The translations under genes were made by a program, and so were the position numbers. Positions 52,198 through 60,786 of a stretch of 64,000 nucleotides of DNA are shown here, piece after piece. Location of the stretch: assembly GCA_964444665.1 (NCBI GenBank), contig CAYUIE010000012.1, forward strand, positions 1 through 64,000, given 5' to 3'. Source of the stretch: CAYZTY01 sp964444665. GTDB taxonomy: Bacteria; Planctomycetota; Phycisphaerae; Sedimentisphaerales; CAYZTY01. Positions within the stretch are counted from its first letter, which is position 1; each line of letters begins with the position of its first letter. The notes below the pieces were generated by a model that worked only from the letters and a program-made list of their open reading frames with translations, was not told the origin of the DNA and searched no databases.

Positions 52198-52440
52198 AAA
52201 ACCGCTTTTCACAAACCAGATTTCAACGGAACCTTTTATTTATATTAAGGTTACGGGCCTTAAAAGTCAAATGCTTTCGATGCGATTTACTGCATCGATG
52301 GCCCTCTTAAAGGCTGAAAAAAGGGTCTGAAGGCTTTGTAAACTAACAGGCATTTATGAAAATATCCTTTTCAACAGGCCTAAAAAGTGCTATGATAGTA
52401 TGGCTATTAGGTTAAATGATTGAGGTTAAGGAAAGCAGAA

Positions 52441-53970
52441 ATGAAAAGAATAGATGATATAAAAAAGGCAGTTATATTGCTAATGGTAATAACGACAGGG
52501 GTTTTATGGTCAGACCTGGTTTTAGCAGCACGACAGGGCGGCCCGGCGCGCCCGGGGAGGGAATTCCGAGGAAAAGACCGGCGAGGAGACCGGGCGGAAG
52601 ATGAAACCGCCGCTACAGCCGGCGCAGAAATAAATTCCAAACTTCAAGTAGTGCTAAACGTGGCCAATGAAGGAGGCAAACTCGAGCCGAAGGAAATCGA
52701 GATTGCAAAGAGAACACTGCTCGAGAGCAGAAAATATCTAAAAGATTTTACAGAAGTCGAACAATGTGACTACTACCTGTTGAGCGCCTGGATGAATTAT
52801 TTTGCAGGTAATTACAGAAGAGCCCTTGGTGAGGCGAATAAGGCCAGCAAAGCGAATCCGGACGATGGCGATGCCACGGCGACACAGATAGCACTTTCGA
52901 TGCTGAACAACGAATTTCTGCCTGTGGCCGATCGGACCAAAGACCAGGAGGAAATAACAATCTTCGGGACCGAAGGAGCCGGTCAAGAAACGGGAGGGGA
53001 AGGCCATATCGGTCGAACTTTGGATTTCAACCTGAATTTTATAAAGGGAAATGTGCTGGGAAACAAGGTTTCAAATCTGGAGTTGAGCTGCCTGAACGGA
53101 AGTAATTTGTCATATGACGCCGGCAATGAAACCTTTTGTATGATTATCTGGAAAACAGGACCAAGCGAAGCGAGCGAGACAACAACCCGCACTGAATCGT
53201 TCCCGGTGTACGGCGCTATGGAGCCGGGGGGCTATGGCGGACCGAGAAGCCCCGGCGGCAGAAGGGGTAGAACGGGCAGGCGCACCGTAGAGGATGCCTC
53301 CGCACAAATGCTCGCGTTTTCAGATTTGTTCCTGGCACATTACGAGAACCCACGATTCCGGTTCGTGGGTATCAACCTCGACAGTCCGGACAGCAAGATA
53401 AAGGTAATGGAAACATTACTGGAGAGCCCGTGGCCGTGGGCTCAAGCGATGGCAACAGACCCGGCTAATAAAGCAATTTCACAATTCGCAGAAATGAAAA
53501 TTCGACAACCAACTCTCGTAATTGCACAGCCCGGCGGCACGGTATTCTACGCCGGTCCAGCGTCTGGTTTTCTTCCCAAGATACTCTTAAATTACGTTAG
53601 TAGTGCGACAGAATCGGCAACCGGCTCGCACAAGACTGAAACGTCAACGATGCGGAAAAGATCGGCCACTTCAACCACCGATACCTTAGAAGAGCAGGCA
53701 AAAAAACATCAGGATGAGACCTCGGCCTGGTCGGATGAAACAGAAGAAGACGAAATCAACCCCCATGCAGAAAACCTCTACCAGATGGCGCTAGTTCACC
53801 AAAGATCCGGCAGGGTATTGGGGTATGGACGTATGGTAGAGTACTGTCGGAAGATTCAAGGGCTTTATCCGGACAGCCCACAAGCTAAGAAGACCAAAGA
53901 GCTTCTACGTCAGCTACCGGAAAAAGAGCAAAAAAAATATAAAGTCACCGACGAGGAAAAGGGGCTTTAA
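52441..53970 (+). CDS. Exported thioredoxin-like/TPR protein of unknown function
   Basis: A 509-residue exported protein starting at the ATG preceded by AAGGAAAG. The signal peptide (AVILLMVITTGVLW, cleavage near LAA-RQ) is followed by a Gly/Arg/Asp-rich linker and a TPR-like region (FAGNYRRALGEANKASKANP). A thioredoxin-fold domain is suggested near residues 210-400, with DLFLAHYENPRFRFVGINLD and QPTLVIAQPGGTVFYAG, but it lacks a CxxC. A short Arg/Gly patch (GGYGGPRSPGG) lies inside. The C-terminus returns to TPR (YQMALVHQRSGR). Function unknown. Confidence 0.6.
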   Translation: MKRIDDIKKAVILLMVITTGVLWSDLVLAARQGGPARPGREFRGKDRRGDRAEDETAATAGAEINSKLQVVLNVANEGGKLEPKEIEIAKRTLLESRKYLKDFTEVEQCDYYLLSAWMNYFAGNYRRALGEANKASKANPDDGDATATQIALSMLNNEFLPVADRTKDQEEITIFGTEGAGQETGGEGHIGRTLDFNLNFIKGNVLGNKVSNLELSCLNGSNLSYDAGNETFCMIIWKTGPSEASETTTRTESFPVYGAMEPGGYGGPRSPGGRRGRTGRRTVEDASAQMLAFSDLFLAHYENPRFRFVGINLDSPDSKIKVMETLLESPWPWAQAMATDPANKAISQFAEMKIRQPTLVIAQPGGTVFYAGPASGFLPKILLNYVSSATESATGSHKTETSTMRKRSATSTTDTLEEQAKKHQDETSAWSDETEEDEINPHAENLYQMALVHQRSGRVLGYGRMVEYCRKIQGLYPDSPQAKKTKELLRQLPEKEQKKYKVTDEEKGL

Positions 53971-54000
53971 AACAAACAAAGGATTGTTTGGGAGGTTCTG

Positions 54001-54888
54001 ATGGGTAATATCTCACCTCATAGGGGGATTCCGACCATCTCTTTACAGGCCCGGTGTTTGCCTGAAGCCTGGGAGAAGGCCGTGCTGGCAGTGTGGGACC
54101 ACGGCATAGAAATCAAGAGCCAATACGATATGCCCAATGAACCGCCCTGCAAGGATGCAACGGTGGTAATAACATTGACCGAGCCGATGGCAGAGCCTCG
54201 TATCCATAAAAATTTTCCCGGTGGTCCCGCCGAACTTGAGGCCTATCGCCAGGAGGTGGTAAACGGCATCCACGACCACTGGATTAACGGCGAAGCAGGT
54301 AAGTGGACATATACCTACCACCAGAGATTGTTTGCATATCCGGCCGATAGCGGCAAGGAGCCGGATGGAGGCCGGCCGTTTCCGACAGTTAACCAGATTG
54401 ACCATATAATCGAAACGCTGGCTAATACCGGCTACAGCCGGCGCGCACAGGCGATAACCTGGATTCCCACCGCCGACATAGACAGCGAACACCCGCCCTG
54501 CCTGCAGCGAATATGGTGCCGAGTTAATACCGGCCCCGACGGACAAAGACTATTGAATATAAACACTCACTGGCGCAGCAGAGATTTATATAAGGCCTGG
54601 TTTATGAACGCCTACGCGCTGACGGATTTGCAGAGAACAATAGCCCAACGAATTTCCGAGAAATTAAATGAACCGGTGGCAGTGGGCAGATACGTTGAGA
54701 TGACGGACTCGCTTCATATCTACGGCCGGGACTTACAGGAGGCCGGCCTGGAAGTCAAAAAGATGCACCAATCACCGTTTACGCAGCGCGCATGGGAAAC
54801 CACACACCCTGCTTTTAAAGCAATGACCCAGGAGGCCAGCGAGAAACTTGCCCTGGACCCGGACTGGTTTGCTAAGGCCAGGGGCTGA
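54001..54888 (+). CDS. Thymidylate synthase-superfamily protein
   Basis: A 295-residue protein with the active-site pattern of ThyA folds: catalytic Cys C167 in HPPCLQRIW, the RSRD motif at residues 192-195 (ThyA RSxD), N203 in FMNAYAL and H239/Y241 in SLHIYG. The N-terminal substrate Arg motif RTGT of classical bacterial ThyA is absent. It resembles archaeal/methanogen-type thymidylate synthase or a pyrimidine hydroxymethylase. Preceded by GGGAGG at 53990-53994, it lies 30 bp after the previous gene. It may be the cell's dTMP source or a nucleotide-modification enzyme. Confidence 0.7.
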   Translation: MGNISPHRGIPTISLQARCLPEAWEKAVLAVWDHGIEIKSQYDMPNEPPCKDATVVITLTEPMAEPRIHKNFPGGPAELEAYRQEVVNGIHDHWINGEAGKWTYTYHQRLFAYPADSGKEPDGGRPFPTVNQIDHIIETLANTGYSRRAQAITWIPTADIDSEHPPCLQRIWCRVNTGPDGQRLLNINTHWRSRDLYKAWFMNAYALTDLQRTIAQRISEKLNEPVAVGRYVEMTDSLHIYGRDLQEAGLEVKKMHQSPFTQRAWETTHPAFKAMTQEASEKLALDPDWFAKARG

Positions 54889-55069
54889 TTTCGGCCCTTT
54901 CCGTAAAAAACACGCCCGACCAAACAAAAGCCCTGATTTTGCACTATAAAAAATCCTGGCCGAAATAAAGAATTCCCTCACTTAGGTCCTTAAAAATCTG
55001 CAGGCATTTCACTCAAAGAAGGATTTGACTGAAAGAAAGACCTTTCGTTAATGGTTCACTGATATTCTC

Positions 55070-55098
55070 TTGATTTCTGCAGGCATATCGTATATACT
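55070..55098 (+). promoter_or_regulatory. Promoter for the RNA transcript upstream of the terminator at 55.6 kb
   Basis: -35 TTGATT (55070-55075), exactly 17-bp spacer, -10 TATACT (55093-55098). No coding frame follows on the plus strand before the strong terminator ending at 55601. Confidence 0.5.
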
Positions 55099-55104
55099 AA
55101 ACGT

Positions 55105-55601
55105 TGTAAACTCACAAGAGCTTCGGGGGAAGAAATAAGCAAAACAAGGGGGGAAAGTGAAAACGTCGTTTTTAACTTTTTTGATTGCGATATTAGGGGG
55201 TCGCGGTCCGCCGGAGTCTGAAAGGGTAAGTTAAAACATACCTTGACGGCATTGATACCAATAAAAATAGTAAAAAAAAACAAAGCACAAATAGGGCTAA
55301 GAATTTGAAGAAAAACAGAATCTTTTAAATTTGCCCGTTTGTGATTTATTTATTATGGTTTACATAAGCAGGAACGAAGAGGCCAACAGGCGGTCAGCTT
55401 CTTCTCTCCTCCGGGCTGGTTACCTGAGGCACAACGTTCCGCTGAGATTTTCCTGCCTTGGGGGGAACAGGCAAGCAACACCGGGGCAGGATTGAATGCA
55501 TTGCTCTTGGAGAGCTTATCAATAAAATCTTTGGGGGGCCACTTAGGTAAGTTTCTTTCCGAGTGGGGCCTCTGCGGCAGGGGACGCAGAGGCCTTTTTT
55601 T
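55105..55601 (+). ncRNA. Candidate structured non-coding RNA, possibly 6S-like
   Basis: A plus-strand transcript is bounded by the promoter at 55070-55098 and a strong terminator, with no credible ORF between. The last 220 bases are the structured part: GAGGCC (55379-55384) can pair with GGCCTC (55567-55572), CTCTCC (55404-55409) with GGAGAG (55509-55514), and an 11-bp apical stem joins TCCTGCCTTGG (55451-55461) and CCGGGGCAGGA (55481-55491). A CCACT/AGTGG hairpin (55539-55566) is extra. The approximately 195-nt irregular rod between GAGGCC and GGCCTC is of 6S RNA size and shape. No RNase P, tmRNA or SRP signature was seen. The 5' limit of the mature RNA is unknown. Confidence 0.45.
55567..55601 (+). 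terminator. Strong intrinsic terminator
   Basis: GGCCTCTGCG (55567-55576) pairs perfectly with CGCAGAGGCC (55585-55594), 10 bp with an 8-nt loop, followed by seven T. Only the plus strand has the T-run, so it ends the RNA transcript, not the phosphofructokinase gene. Confidence 0.9.
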
Positions 55602-55616
55602 ATTATCCCAAACCGG

Positions 55617-56825
55617 CTAAATCCGCGGATAATTGCCTAAGTAACAGGTCTTGGGCAGCGGCCCTGTTAACGGCATCGCATATTCGATAAATGCCTTGGT
55701 AACGCCGTTGCCGTCCGCGTTAATAAATTCATCCGGCATTGATTTTGTCTTCTCGGCTACATCGGCAAGCTGGGTCCTGAATATTTCGATGCTATAGTTC
55801 TCGCCGTTACCTGTCCGCCTGATAGCGACCGAGCCGCTTTGTTCCTGTACAGCGTATTGAACCGCATGGCGACCACACCAGCGGGCCTCTCTGGCATCAA
55901 CGACCGATTGAAATCCTGCAAAACTCCTCTGCAGATAGCCGAATGTATCAGCCCGGACACGCTTGACTTCCATCAAAGTTTTTACCTGAGCAGCCAAAAA
56001 GTCTGCAAGAGCACCTGTTCCGGAAAGCTGTACGTTCCCATGGGCGTCCATCTCCCTCTCTTTGGCCAGTTTCACAGCCCAGGTTACACCTTCGGCATCG
56101 CAAATACCCTCGCTGATTGCAACGACACATCGACCAAGTTTCTTATAAACGCCCTCCACATCGGTGAGGAACTTGTCGAGTGAAACACCTCTTTCAGGTA
56201 TGTACACAAGATGAGGACCGTCATCGTCTCTCTGTTTTCCTAAAACGGAGGCGGCCGTCAAAAATCCGGCGTGTCGGCCCATCACACAATCGATTTTAAT
56301 TCCACCAAGTGCTCGATTATCAAGCTCATCGCCCAACAATGCACAGGCAACAAACCTCGCCGCAGTGCCATATCCAGGACAGTGGTCCGTAACCAGCAGG
56401 TCATTATCTATAGTCTTGGGAATATGAAACGCCCGCAATTCATAATCGGCCTCGGCTGCCATTTTGTTTATGACGTGAAGTGTGTTCGCGGAATCGTTAC
56501 CTCCAATGTAGAAGAAGTATCTTATATTACGCTTCTTAAATACGTCGAAGATTCGCCGACAGTACTCCTCGTCGGGTTTATCCCTGCTTGAGCCGAGAGC
56601 AGCCGAAGGCGAAGCTGCTACTAATTCCAGCGTATCAGCGGATAGCCTGCCCAGGTCGATAAAATCATCTTTCACAACTCCGGCAACAGCGTGATGGGCG
56701 CCGTAAAGATTTTCAATCTCCGGATGTTTGCGAGCCTCCTCTATCACACCTACCAAAGATGCGTTAATAACCGCCGTCGGCCCGCCGGATTGACCAACTA
56801 CAGCGTTCGCCTTTGGTGCATTCAT
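55617..56825 (-). CDS. pfp: Pyrophosphate-dependent phosphofructokinase
   Basis: Phosphorylates fructose 6-phosphate using pyrophosphate. The 402-residue protein has GQSGGPTAVINAS near the N-terminus, IGGNDSANT in place of the ATP-type GGDGS, and PKTIDND with Lys at the position where ATP enzymes have Gly; both indicate PPi use. MGRHAGFLTAAS and YIPERGV complete the site. PPi-PFK makes the glycolytic step reversible, which suits an energy-limited anaerobe. Its promoter region carries a TTCGAA-type inverted repeat. Confidence 0.92.
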   Translation of the reverse strand: MNAPKANAVVGQSGGPTAVINASLVGVIEEARKHPEIENLYGAHHAVAGVVKDDFIDLGRLSADTLELVAASPSAALGSSRDKPDEEYCRRIFDVFKKRNIRYFFYIGGNDSANTLHVINKMAAEADYELRAFHIPKTIDNDLLVTDHCPGYGTAARFVACALLGDELDNRALGGIKIDCVMGRHAGFLTAASVLGKQRDDDGPHLVYIPERGVSLDKFLTDVEGVYKKLGRCVVAISEGICDAEGVTWAVKLAKEREMDAHGNVQLSGTGALADFLAAQVKTLMEVKRVRADTFGYLQRSFAGFQSVVDAREARWCGRHAVQYAVQEQSGSVAIRRTGNGENYSIEIFRTQLADVAEKTKSMPDEFINADGNGVTKAFIEYAMPLTGPLPKTCYLGNYPRI

Positions 56826-56864
56826 TAATTCCTGACCTTTTATTTAATAATAGTGCTATATTAA

Positions 56865-56911
56865 CTTTTCGAATCTTCGCCCTTGTTTCTTTAGCTTAAA
56901 CGTTCGAAAAG
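56865..56911. promoter_or_regulatory. Inverted repeat upstream of the phosphofructokinase gene
   Basis: CTTTTCGAA (56865-56873) and TTCGAAAAG (56903-56911) are perfect reverse complements separated by 29 bp, 40-90 bp before the pfp ATG. Each arm contains the palindrome TTCGAA. A dimeric regulator site or phased pair of sites is possible. Confidence 0.4.
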
Positions 56912-57193
56912 AGCATTATATTGAGGGATTATCGCCATGCAAGCATAATTTCAATTCACCAAGCGGAAAAGAAAAAATGATTAAAGTAATTATATCTCGA
57001 TTAACTACATTCGGCAATATAACTAAGTCGGCGACACCCCCAACCGAAACTCAACACATAAAATTCAGAGCTTGCTATTTCTCCCCGCATTTGCCAGAGT
57101 ACAACCGGAAAACACAATACCCTGAGTCTTCACATAGGATATCTCAAGAGCCCCGCTACAGAAGTTCTTGTAACGTGTCATTGACCCAACTAA
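56912..57193. other. Non-coding stretch between pfp and the small unknown gene
   Basis: About 280 bp. One 84-codon plus-strand frame runs through it into the antisense of the next gene, but it has no ribosome site and low-complexity composition, so it was not accepted. No RNA or repeat was recognised. Confidence 0.4.
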
Positions 57194-57622
57194 TCAACTG
57201 TCTCCCTGATCCTCAAGGCCTTTTACTATAACATCCACAAGTTCGTCGACTTTGTAAAACACATCATCAGCACCCCAGCGGCATATCATATTGTAAGCCC
57301 TTACCTCATTATCAACGTCCAGCTCACCAATCCTGAAAATCGATGGGAACCTATGTCGAAGAAATAAGAGATCATAAGGCATATCAGCTTTACCAACACA
57401 ACTTTGTACCACAGTTACTAAATTCTTCTTATTGTAGCCAGTTGAACTATTCAAATCACTTGTCTTCGCATAAGGTAAAATTACAATCTCTTCACCCCGA
57501 CGATTGATACAGCAGGCTATTTTTTCGCTGCCCTGAGTGATAGCATCAATTAGTTTTCGTTGATGTTTCTCTTTATCACAAATAAGCATTATCCCAGCCT
57601 TTTCTTTCTTTTCTACCAACAT
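57194..57622 (-). CDS. Small protein of unknown function, divergent from the SorC-like gene
   Basis: A 142-residue protein starting at the ATG preceded by GAGGAGG (6-bp spacer), a near-perfect ribosome site; longer starts were rejected. It is soluble, with an alternating fold. The tail GADDVFYKVDELVDVIVKGL recalls the last helix of response-regulator receiver domains, and MLICDKEKHQRKLIDAI could be a first strand, but no phospho-acceptor Asp is convincing. It may be a degenerate receiver or an unrelated fold. DNA here is AT-rich, unlike the flanking genes. Confidence 0.65.
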   Translation of the reverse strand: MLVEKKEKAGIMLICDKEKHQRKLIDAITQGSEKIACCINRRGEEIVILPYAKTSDLNSSTGYNKKNLVTVVQSCVGKADMPYDLLFLRHRFPSIFRIGELDVDNEVRAYNMICRWGADDVFYKVDELVDVIVKGLEDQGDS

Positions 57623-57687
57623 TATATACCTCCTCAAATAATAGCGAATACACCAGATAACTGCCCATAACACCTAAACACTACACG

Positions 57688-57701
57688 ACTCTATATAGAG
57701 T
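57688..57701. promoter_or_regulatory. Perfect palindrome overlapping the minus-strand promoter
   Basis: ACTCTATATAGAGT is its own reverse complement. It covers the -10 TATATA (57697-57692) of a candidate minus-strand promoter whose -35 TTGTTA is at 57719-57714 (16-bp spacer), upstream of the small unknown gene. Binding here would repress that gene. Confidence 0.5.
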
Positions 57702-57787
57702 ATAAACCCAAAATAACAACGAGGTGATAAAAATAAACAATGCCGCGCCCAAAAAGAAGTAAACACAACCACGCCCAGAACAAGCAC

Positions 57788-57815
57788 TTGACAGAAAACT
57801 ATAGACCATTACAAT
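57788..57815 (+). promoter_or_regulatory. Promoter of the SorC-like gene
   Basis: -35 TTGACA (57788-57793), 16-bp spacer, -10 TACAAT (57810-57815). The predicted start is about 130 bp upstream of the ATG, leaving a long AT-rich leader. Confidence 0.5.
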
Positions 57816-57950
57816 AAATTGTCATATTATCTCATTTTTGTACAATCGTCTTTTTAATTTACAAGATCAGCTTTAATTTTGCAGTACAAATAAAACTCAC
57901 GATGTTATAGGGTTTGCTCACTTATAAGTCTATCACAGAGGTTTAAATAT

Positions 57951-59078
57951 ATGGAAAAGCTTGAGTATAAAAGAATGCGGAAAGAAAATGAAAGTTTATA
58001 TCGCCAACTCGTTTATGAAGTAGCTCGTCTTTTCGTGGAAGAACGCAAAATCCATGTTAAGGAAATAATAAATAGTGTGTATGGATGGGCCAGCAAAAAT
58101 GCTAATGATTACTATCATGCGGATGGTGAAAAGGAACTCCATGGCAACTGGGTCAGCCGAAGATTAGTAGATGCAATAAAGAACCATTTCGTTTCGTTGG
58201 GTAACTTTGAAGATGCAGAAATTAAAAGGGAAATTCTCGATTTTATACGGTTACCTAAAGATGTTACGCTAAATTTTGCGCCCAACTATGAAGTGTTACT
58301 AAAGCAGGCATGTCTTGATTTTGACAAGAAACTAACGAACAAAGTTAAGGCTTCACCCCAGAATACACAAGTCGTGGTTGGTGTTTCGGGTGGTAAAACA
58401 ACCTTGGACCTCAGCAAAACCCTTCGTGACATAAGAGAAAGCCTGAAATGGAATGAAGTCCCGTCTAAGCAAAAGAAAAACGTAATCATATGCAGTCTCA
58501 CAAGCGGTGGTTCGCGGGTAAACATTGCCGCCTTATCAGATACGGTAGCTGCAAATATCGCTCAGGAACTTGATGTCCAGGCCAGTGGCTTTTTAGGCCC
58601 TCCATTATTCAAAGACAAAGAATCCAAGGATATATTTATCAAAGATAAAGAAGTGCGGATACATATCGACTTGGCACACAAAGCTAACATTATTTTGACC
58701 TCGGTTGGTAATATAACAGATCCTGACGATAACGCATTGACAAGCCAAATTATAAAAACTGTAGATTTGGAATACCTTAAACAACTTCGGGAGAATAATA
58801 AGCACCTTGGTGATATACTTTACAATTGCTATAACGGCCATAATGGCAATCCAATCCCAATAGCACCAATACATGACCGAGTATTTTCGGTTATCACCTG
58901 CAAGGATCTTTGGACAATGGTATCCAGCAAGCAAACAGAGTGTATCGTTGTGGCAAAAGGTTATGACAAAGGGTATCATGCCTTACGAGGCGTAATATCG
59001 AGGGGAATGGCCAGTGACATACATATGGACCTTGATTGTGCACATGGATTAAGAGATGTTGGCAGAGAAGAACCATAA
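57951..59078 (+). CDS. SorC/DeoR-like sugar-binding regulator with an insert in its HTH
   Basis: A 375-residue protein. The C-terminal two-thirds fits the SorC sugar-binding fold: VVGVSGGKTTLDLSK, SLTSGGSRVNIAALSDTVA, HKANIILTSVGNITDPDDNA, GDILYNCYN and CIVVAKGYDKGYHALRGVIS. The N-terminal part, QLVYEVARLFVEERKIHVKE then WVSRRLVDAIKNHF, reads as the SorC helix-turn-helix separated by an insert of about 25 residues. It may be a regulator binding a phosphosugar or nucleotide, probably acting on the palindrome at 57688. Target genes beyond the divergent neighbour are unknown. Composition is AT-rich, suggesting acquisition. Confidence 0.65.
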   Translation: MEKLEYKRMRKENESLYRQLVYEVARLFVEERKIHVKEIINSVYGWASKNANDYYHADGEKELHGNWVSRRLVDAIKNHFVSLGNFEDAEIKREILDFIRLPKDVTLNFAPNYEVLLKQACLDFDKKLTNKVKASPQNTQVVVGVSGGKTTLDLSKTLRDIRESLKWNEVPSKQKKNVIICSLTSGGSRVNIAALSDTVAANIAQELDVQASGFLGPPLFKDKESKDIFIKDKEVRIHIDLAHKANIILTSVGNITDPDDNALTSQIIKTVDLEYLKQLRENNKHLGDILYNCYNGHNGNPIPIAPIHDRVFSVITCKDLWTMVSSKQTECIVVAKGYDKGYHALRGVISRGMASDIHMDLDCAHGLRDVGREEP

Positions 59079-59171
59079 ACTTAGACAAAAATTGCAAATA
59101 TGTATGAGCTTATTGATGAAATTATGAAGAAGCAATAATACCATAATATACATATACAGGGAAAAAAGTTG

Positions 59172-59687
59172 ATGATATATGTGTGGGCGGTATTGCTTGT
59201 TCTGCTGAATACGCTCTGGCTGGGCTGCTCGCTGTTCTATCTGCCGGGCAACTGGCTAATGGTAATTACCACCGTCTTTTTTGCGTGGTGGCAGGCCGAT
59301 AGGAATATGTTCGGCGCGGCGGTTCTTATCGTTATTGTTTTACTCGCTATCCTTGGCGAGATACTCGAATTCTCCGCAGGCTTCCTGGGCGTCAGGACGG
59401 CCGGCGGTAGTAAACGCGCATCTATTGCCGCGGTCGGGGGCGCAATCACCGGCGCTATTCTTGCAACTTTCCTTATCCCCATTCCCATCATCGGCACATT
59501 ACTCGGGGCCTGCGGTGGGGCCTGTATAGGAGCGGGACTGGCCGAGCTAAGTACCGGCAAAGAGCGAAAGGCCTCCGTCGTTTCCGGAATAAGCGCCGGG
59601 CTGGCCCAGTTTCTCGGCCTGAATCTGAAGATTCTTATCGGTGTGGTAATCTACCTGATAGTCGCCCTGGCAGCTTTTATACCTTAA
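59172..59687 (+). CDS. DUF456 membrane protein
   Basis: A 171-residue inner-membrane protein with about five helices and a Gly-rich core: LPGNWLMVITTVFF, EILEFSAGFLGVRTAGGSKRA and GAIVGAILAT- then GTLLGACGGACIGAGLAEL. These match the DUF456 family, small membrane proteins with GxxxG-like tandem motifs; function unknown. The ATG at 59172 was chosen over a TTG three bases before it. Confidence 0.85.
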   Translation: MIYVWAVLLVLLNTLWLGCSLFYLPGNWLMVITTVFFAWWQADRNMFGAAVLIVIVLLAILGEILEFSAGFLGVRTAGGSKRASIAAVGGAITGAILATFLIPIPIIGTLLGACGGACIGAGLAELSTGKERKASVVSGISAGLAQFLGLNLKILIGVVIYLIVALAAFIP

Positions 59688-59716
59688 GCGTTAAAAAACC
59701 TGCCATTCCTGAATAC

Positions 59717-60580
59717 TCAGATTATCTCCAACCGTCGCAGGCTTGCCTTTGCCCAGCGAATAGTGCGGACCTGGGCGCAGACGGCGAACATCAACACTAC
59801 CAACCACAGAACCACAAAACGGAAATAATAAAGCGTCTGAAGGATTATATTGTTTCGCTGAGCCTTGCTGCTGAATGCCTCAAGTAATTCACTCGGCGTA
59901 AAGATTGCTCCGACGATAACTCCGTCAAAGAGTCTCTGCCAGGGCAGCAGAAAAATCAACATAAACAGCGAAAGGAAAAACGCACGTGATATATGGTTAA
60001 TCCCTCCGAGTCGGCCGGTCAACGATATTTTCAAACTGAAAATAAGGATGAGGCAATATAGCATCGCCACAACAATAAGAATGAAGTTGCAGAATCGGAT
60101 GAGCCAGGCCAGGTATGAGAAATCAATATGAAAGGAACGCGCGGCTTTGGCCGGGGTTTCAGGTTCAGGGGCTTCAGGTTCAGAGGCTTCAGGTTCCCCC
60201 GATTTAATCGGGGGCGTCGCCGGCGATTGTTCCTGCTCCTCCACTTCGATCTGCCCGGGCAAGTCTTTTGTCGCCTGGCGAGCGGCCGAGACAATTTGTT
60301 CCTGGTTAGAGTCCTGCTGCGGTACGACCTCTATTTCAGCGGCAAGCCCAATAAAGGAATCGGTCGAAGTAATATATGCCGACGATACCTCCTTGCCGCC
60401 GCTACACTCGCCTACCTTCACATAGCCGAGATTCATAAGCCAGAACGAGACCTGAAGCAGCAAAAGACAAATCATCATAATTACAAAGAGGAAATTTTTC
60501 ATGGCCTTAAATGCGCCGATGGCTTCAAGGCAATCAGTGGTGCTGAGCAATTCTTCCTGCTTTTCGAATTCTTCATTCAT
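59717..60580 (-). CDS. Membrane protein with a Pro/Glu-rich loop, function unknown
   Basis: A 287-residue protein with helices near residues 28-50, 155-185, 195-215 and 250-275. Between the first two lies an extracytoplasmic segment ending in a Glu/Pro repeat (SEPEAPEPETP), encoded by short GGTTCAGGGGCTTCA-like repeats. Similar proteins occur in planctomycete genomes next to envelope genes; no domain name is known to me. It is convergent with the DUF456 gene. Confidence 0.6.
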   Translation of the reverse strand: MNEEFEKQEELLSTTDCLEAIGAFKAMKNFLFVIMMICLLLLQVSFWLMNLGYVKVGECSGGKEVSSAYITSTDSFIGLAAEIEVVPQQDSNQEQIVSAARQATKDLPGQIEVEEQEQSPATPPIKSGEPEASEPEAPEPETPAKAARSFHIDFSYLAWLIRFCNFILIVVAMLYCLILIFSLKISLTGRLGGINHISRAFFLSLFMLIFLLPWQRLFDGVIVGAIFTPSELLEAFSSKAQRNNIILQTLYYFRFVVLWLVVLMFAVCAQVRTIRWAKASLRRLEII

Positions 60581-60786
60581 TTTCCCGTCTCCTTAGTTCC
60601 GATGGCTTTTGACGAACCTCTATTACCCCGACTATTCTCCAATGTATTGGCGATTTTTTCAACACTCTTTTTCTTATTTGAGGTTTAAGACACATTTTTA
60701 CTTGCATAACCGCCGCAACCGCGTATACTTTGCCTTTAAACTTCAGTTAAATTTGTACCCTTTTTGAATCGTTCTGGAGCACAAAT

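Noticed and set aside
52198..52440. FMN riboswitch upstream of riboflavin synthase
   Set aside because: No conserved FMN-aptamer segments were seen in the 243-bp gap.
55056..55283. Minus-strand 75-codon frame over the candidate RNA
   Set aside because: Low-complexity hydrophobic start, no ribosome site, and the region has a plus-strand promoter and terminator.
56977..57231. Plus-strand 84-codon frame
   Set aside because: No ribosome site, no similarity, and it runs into the antisense of the better-supported small gene.
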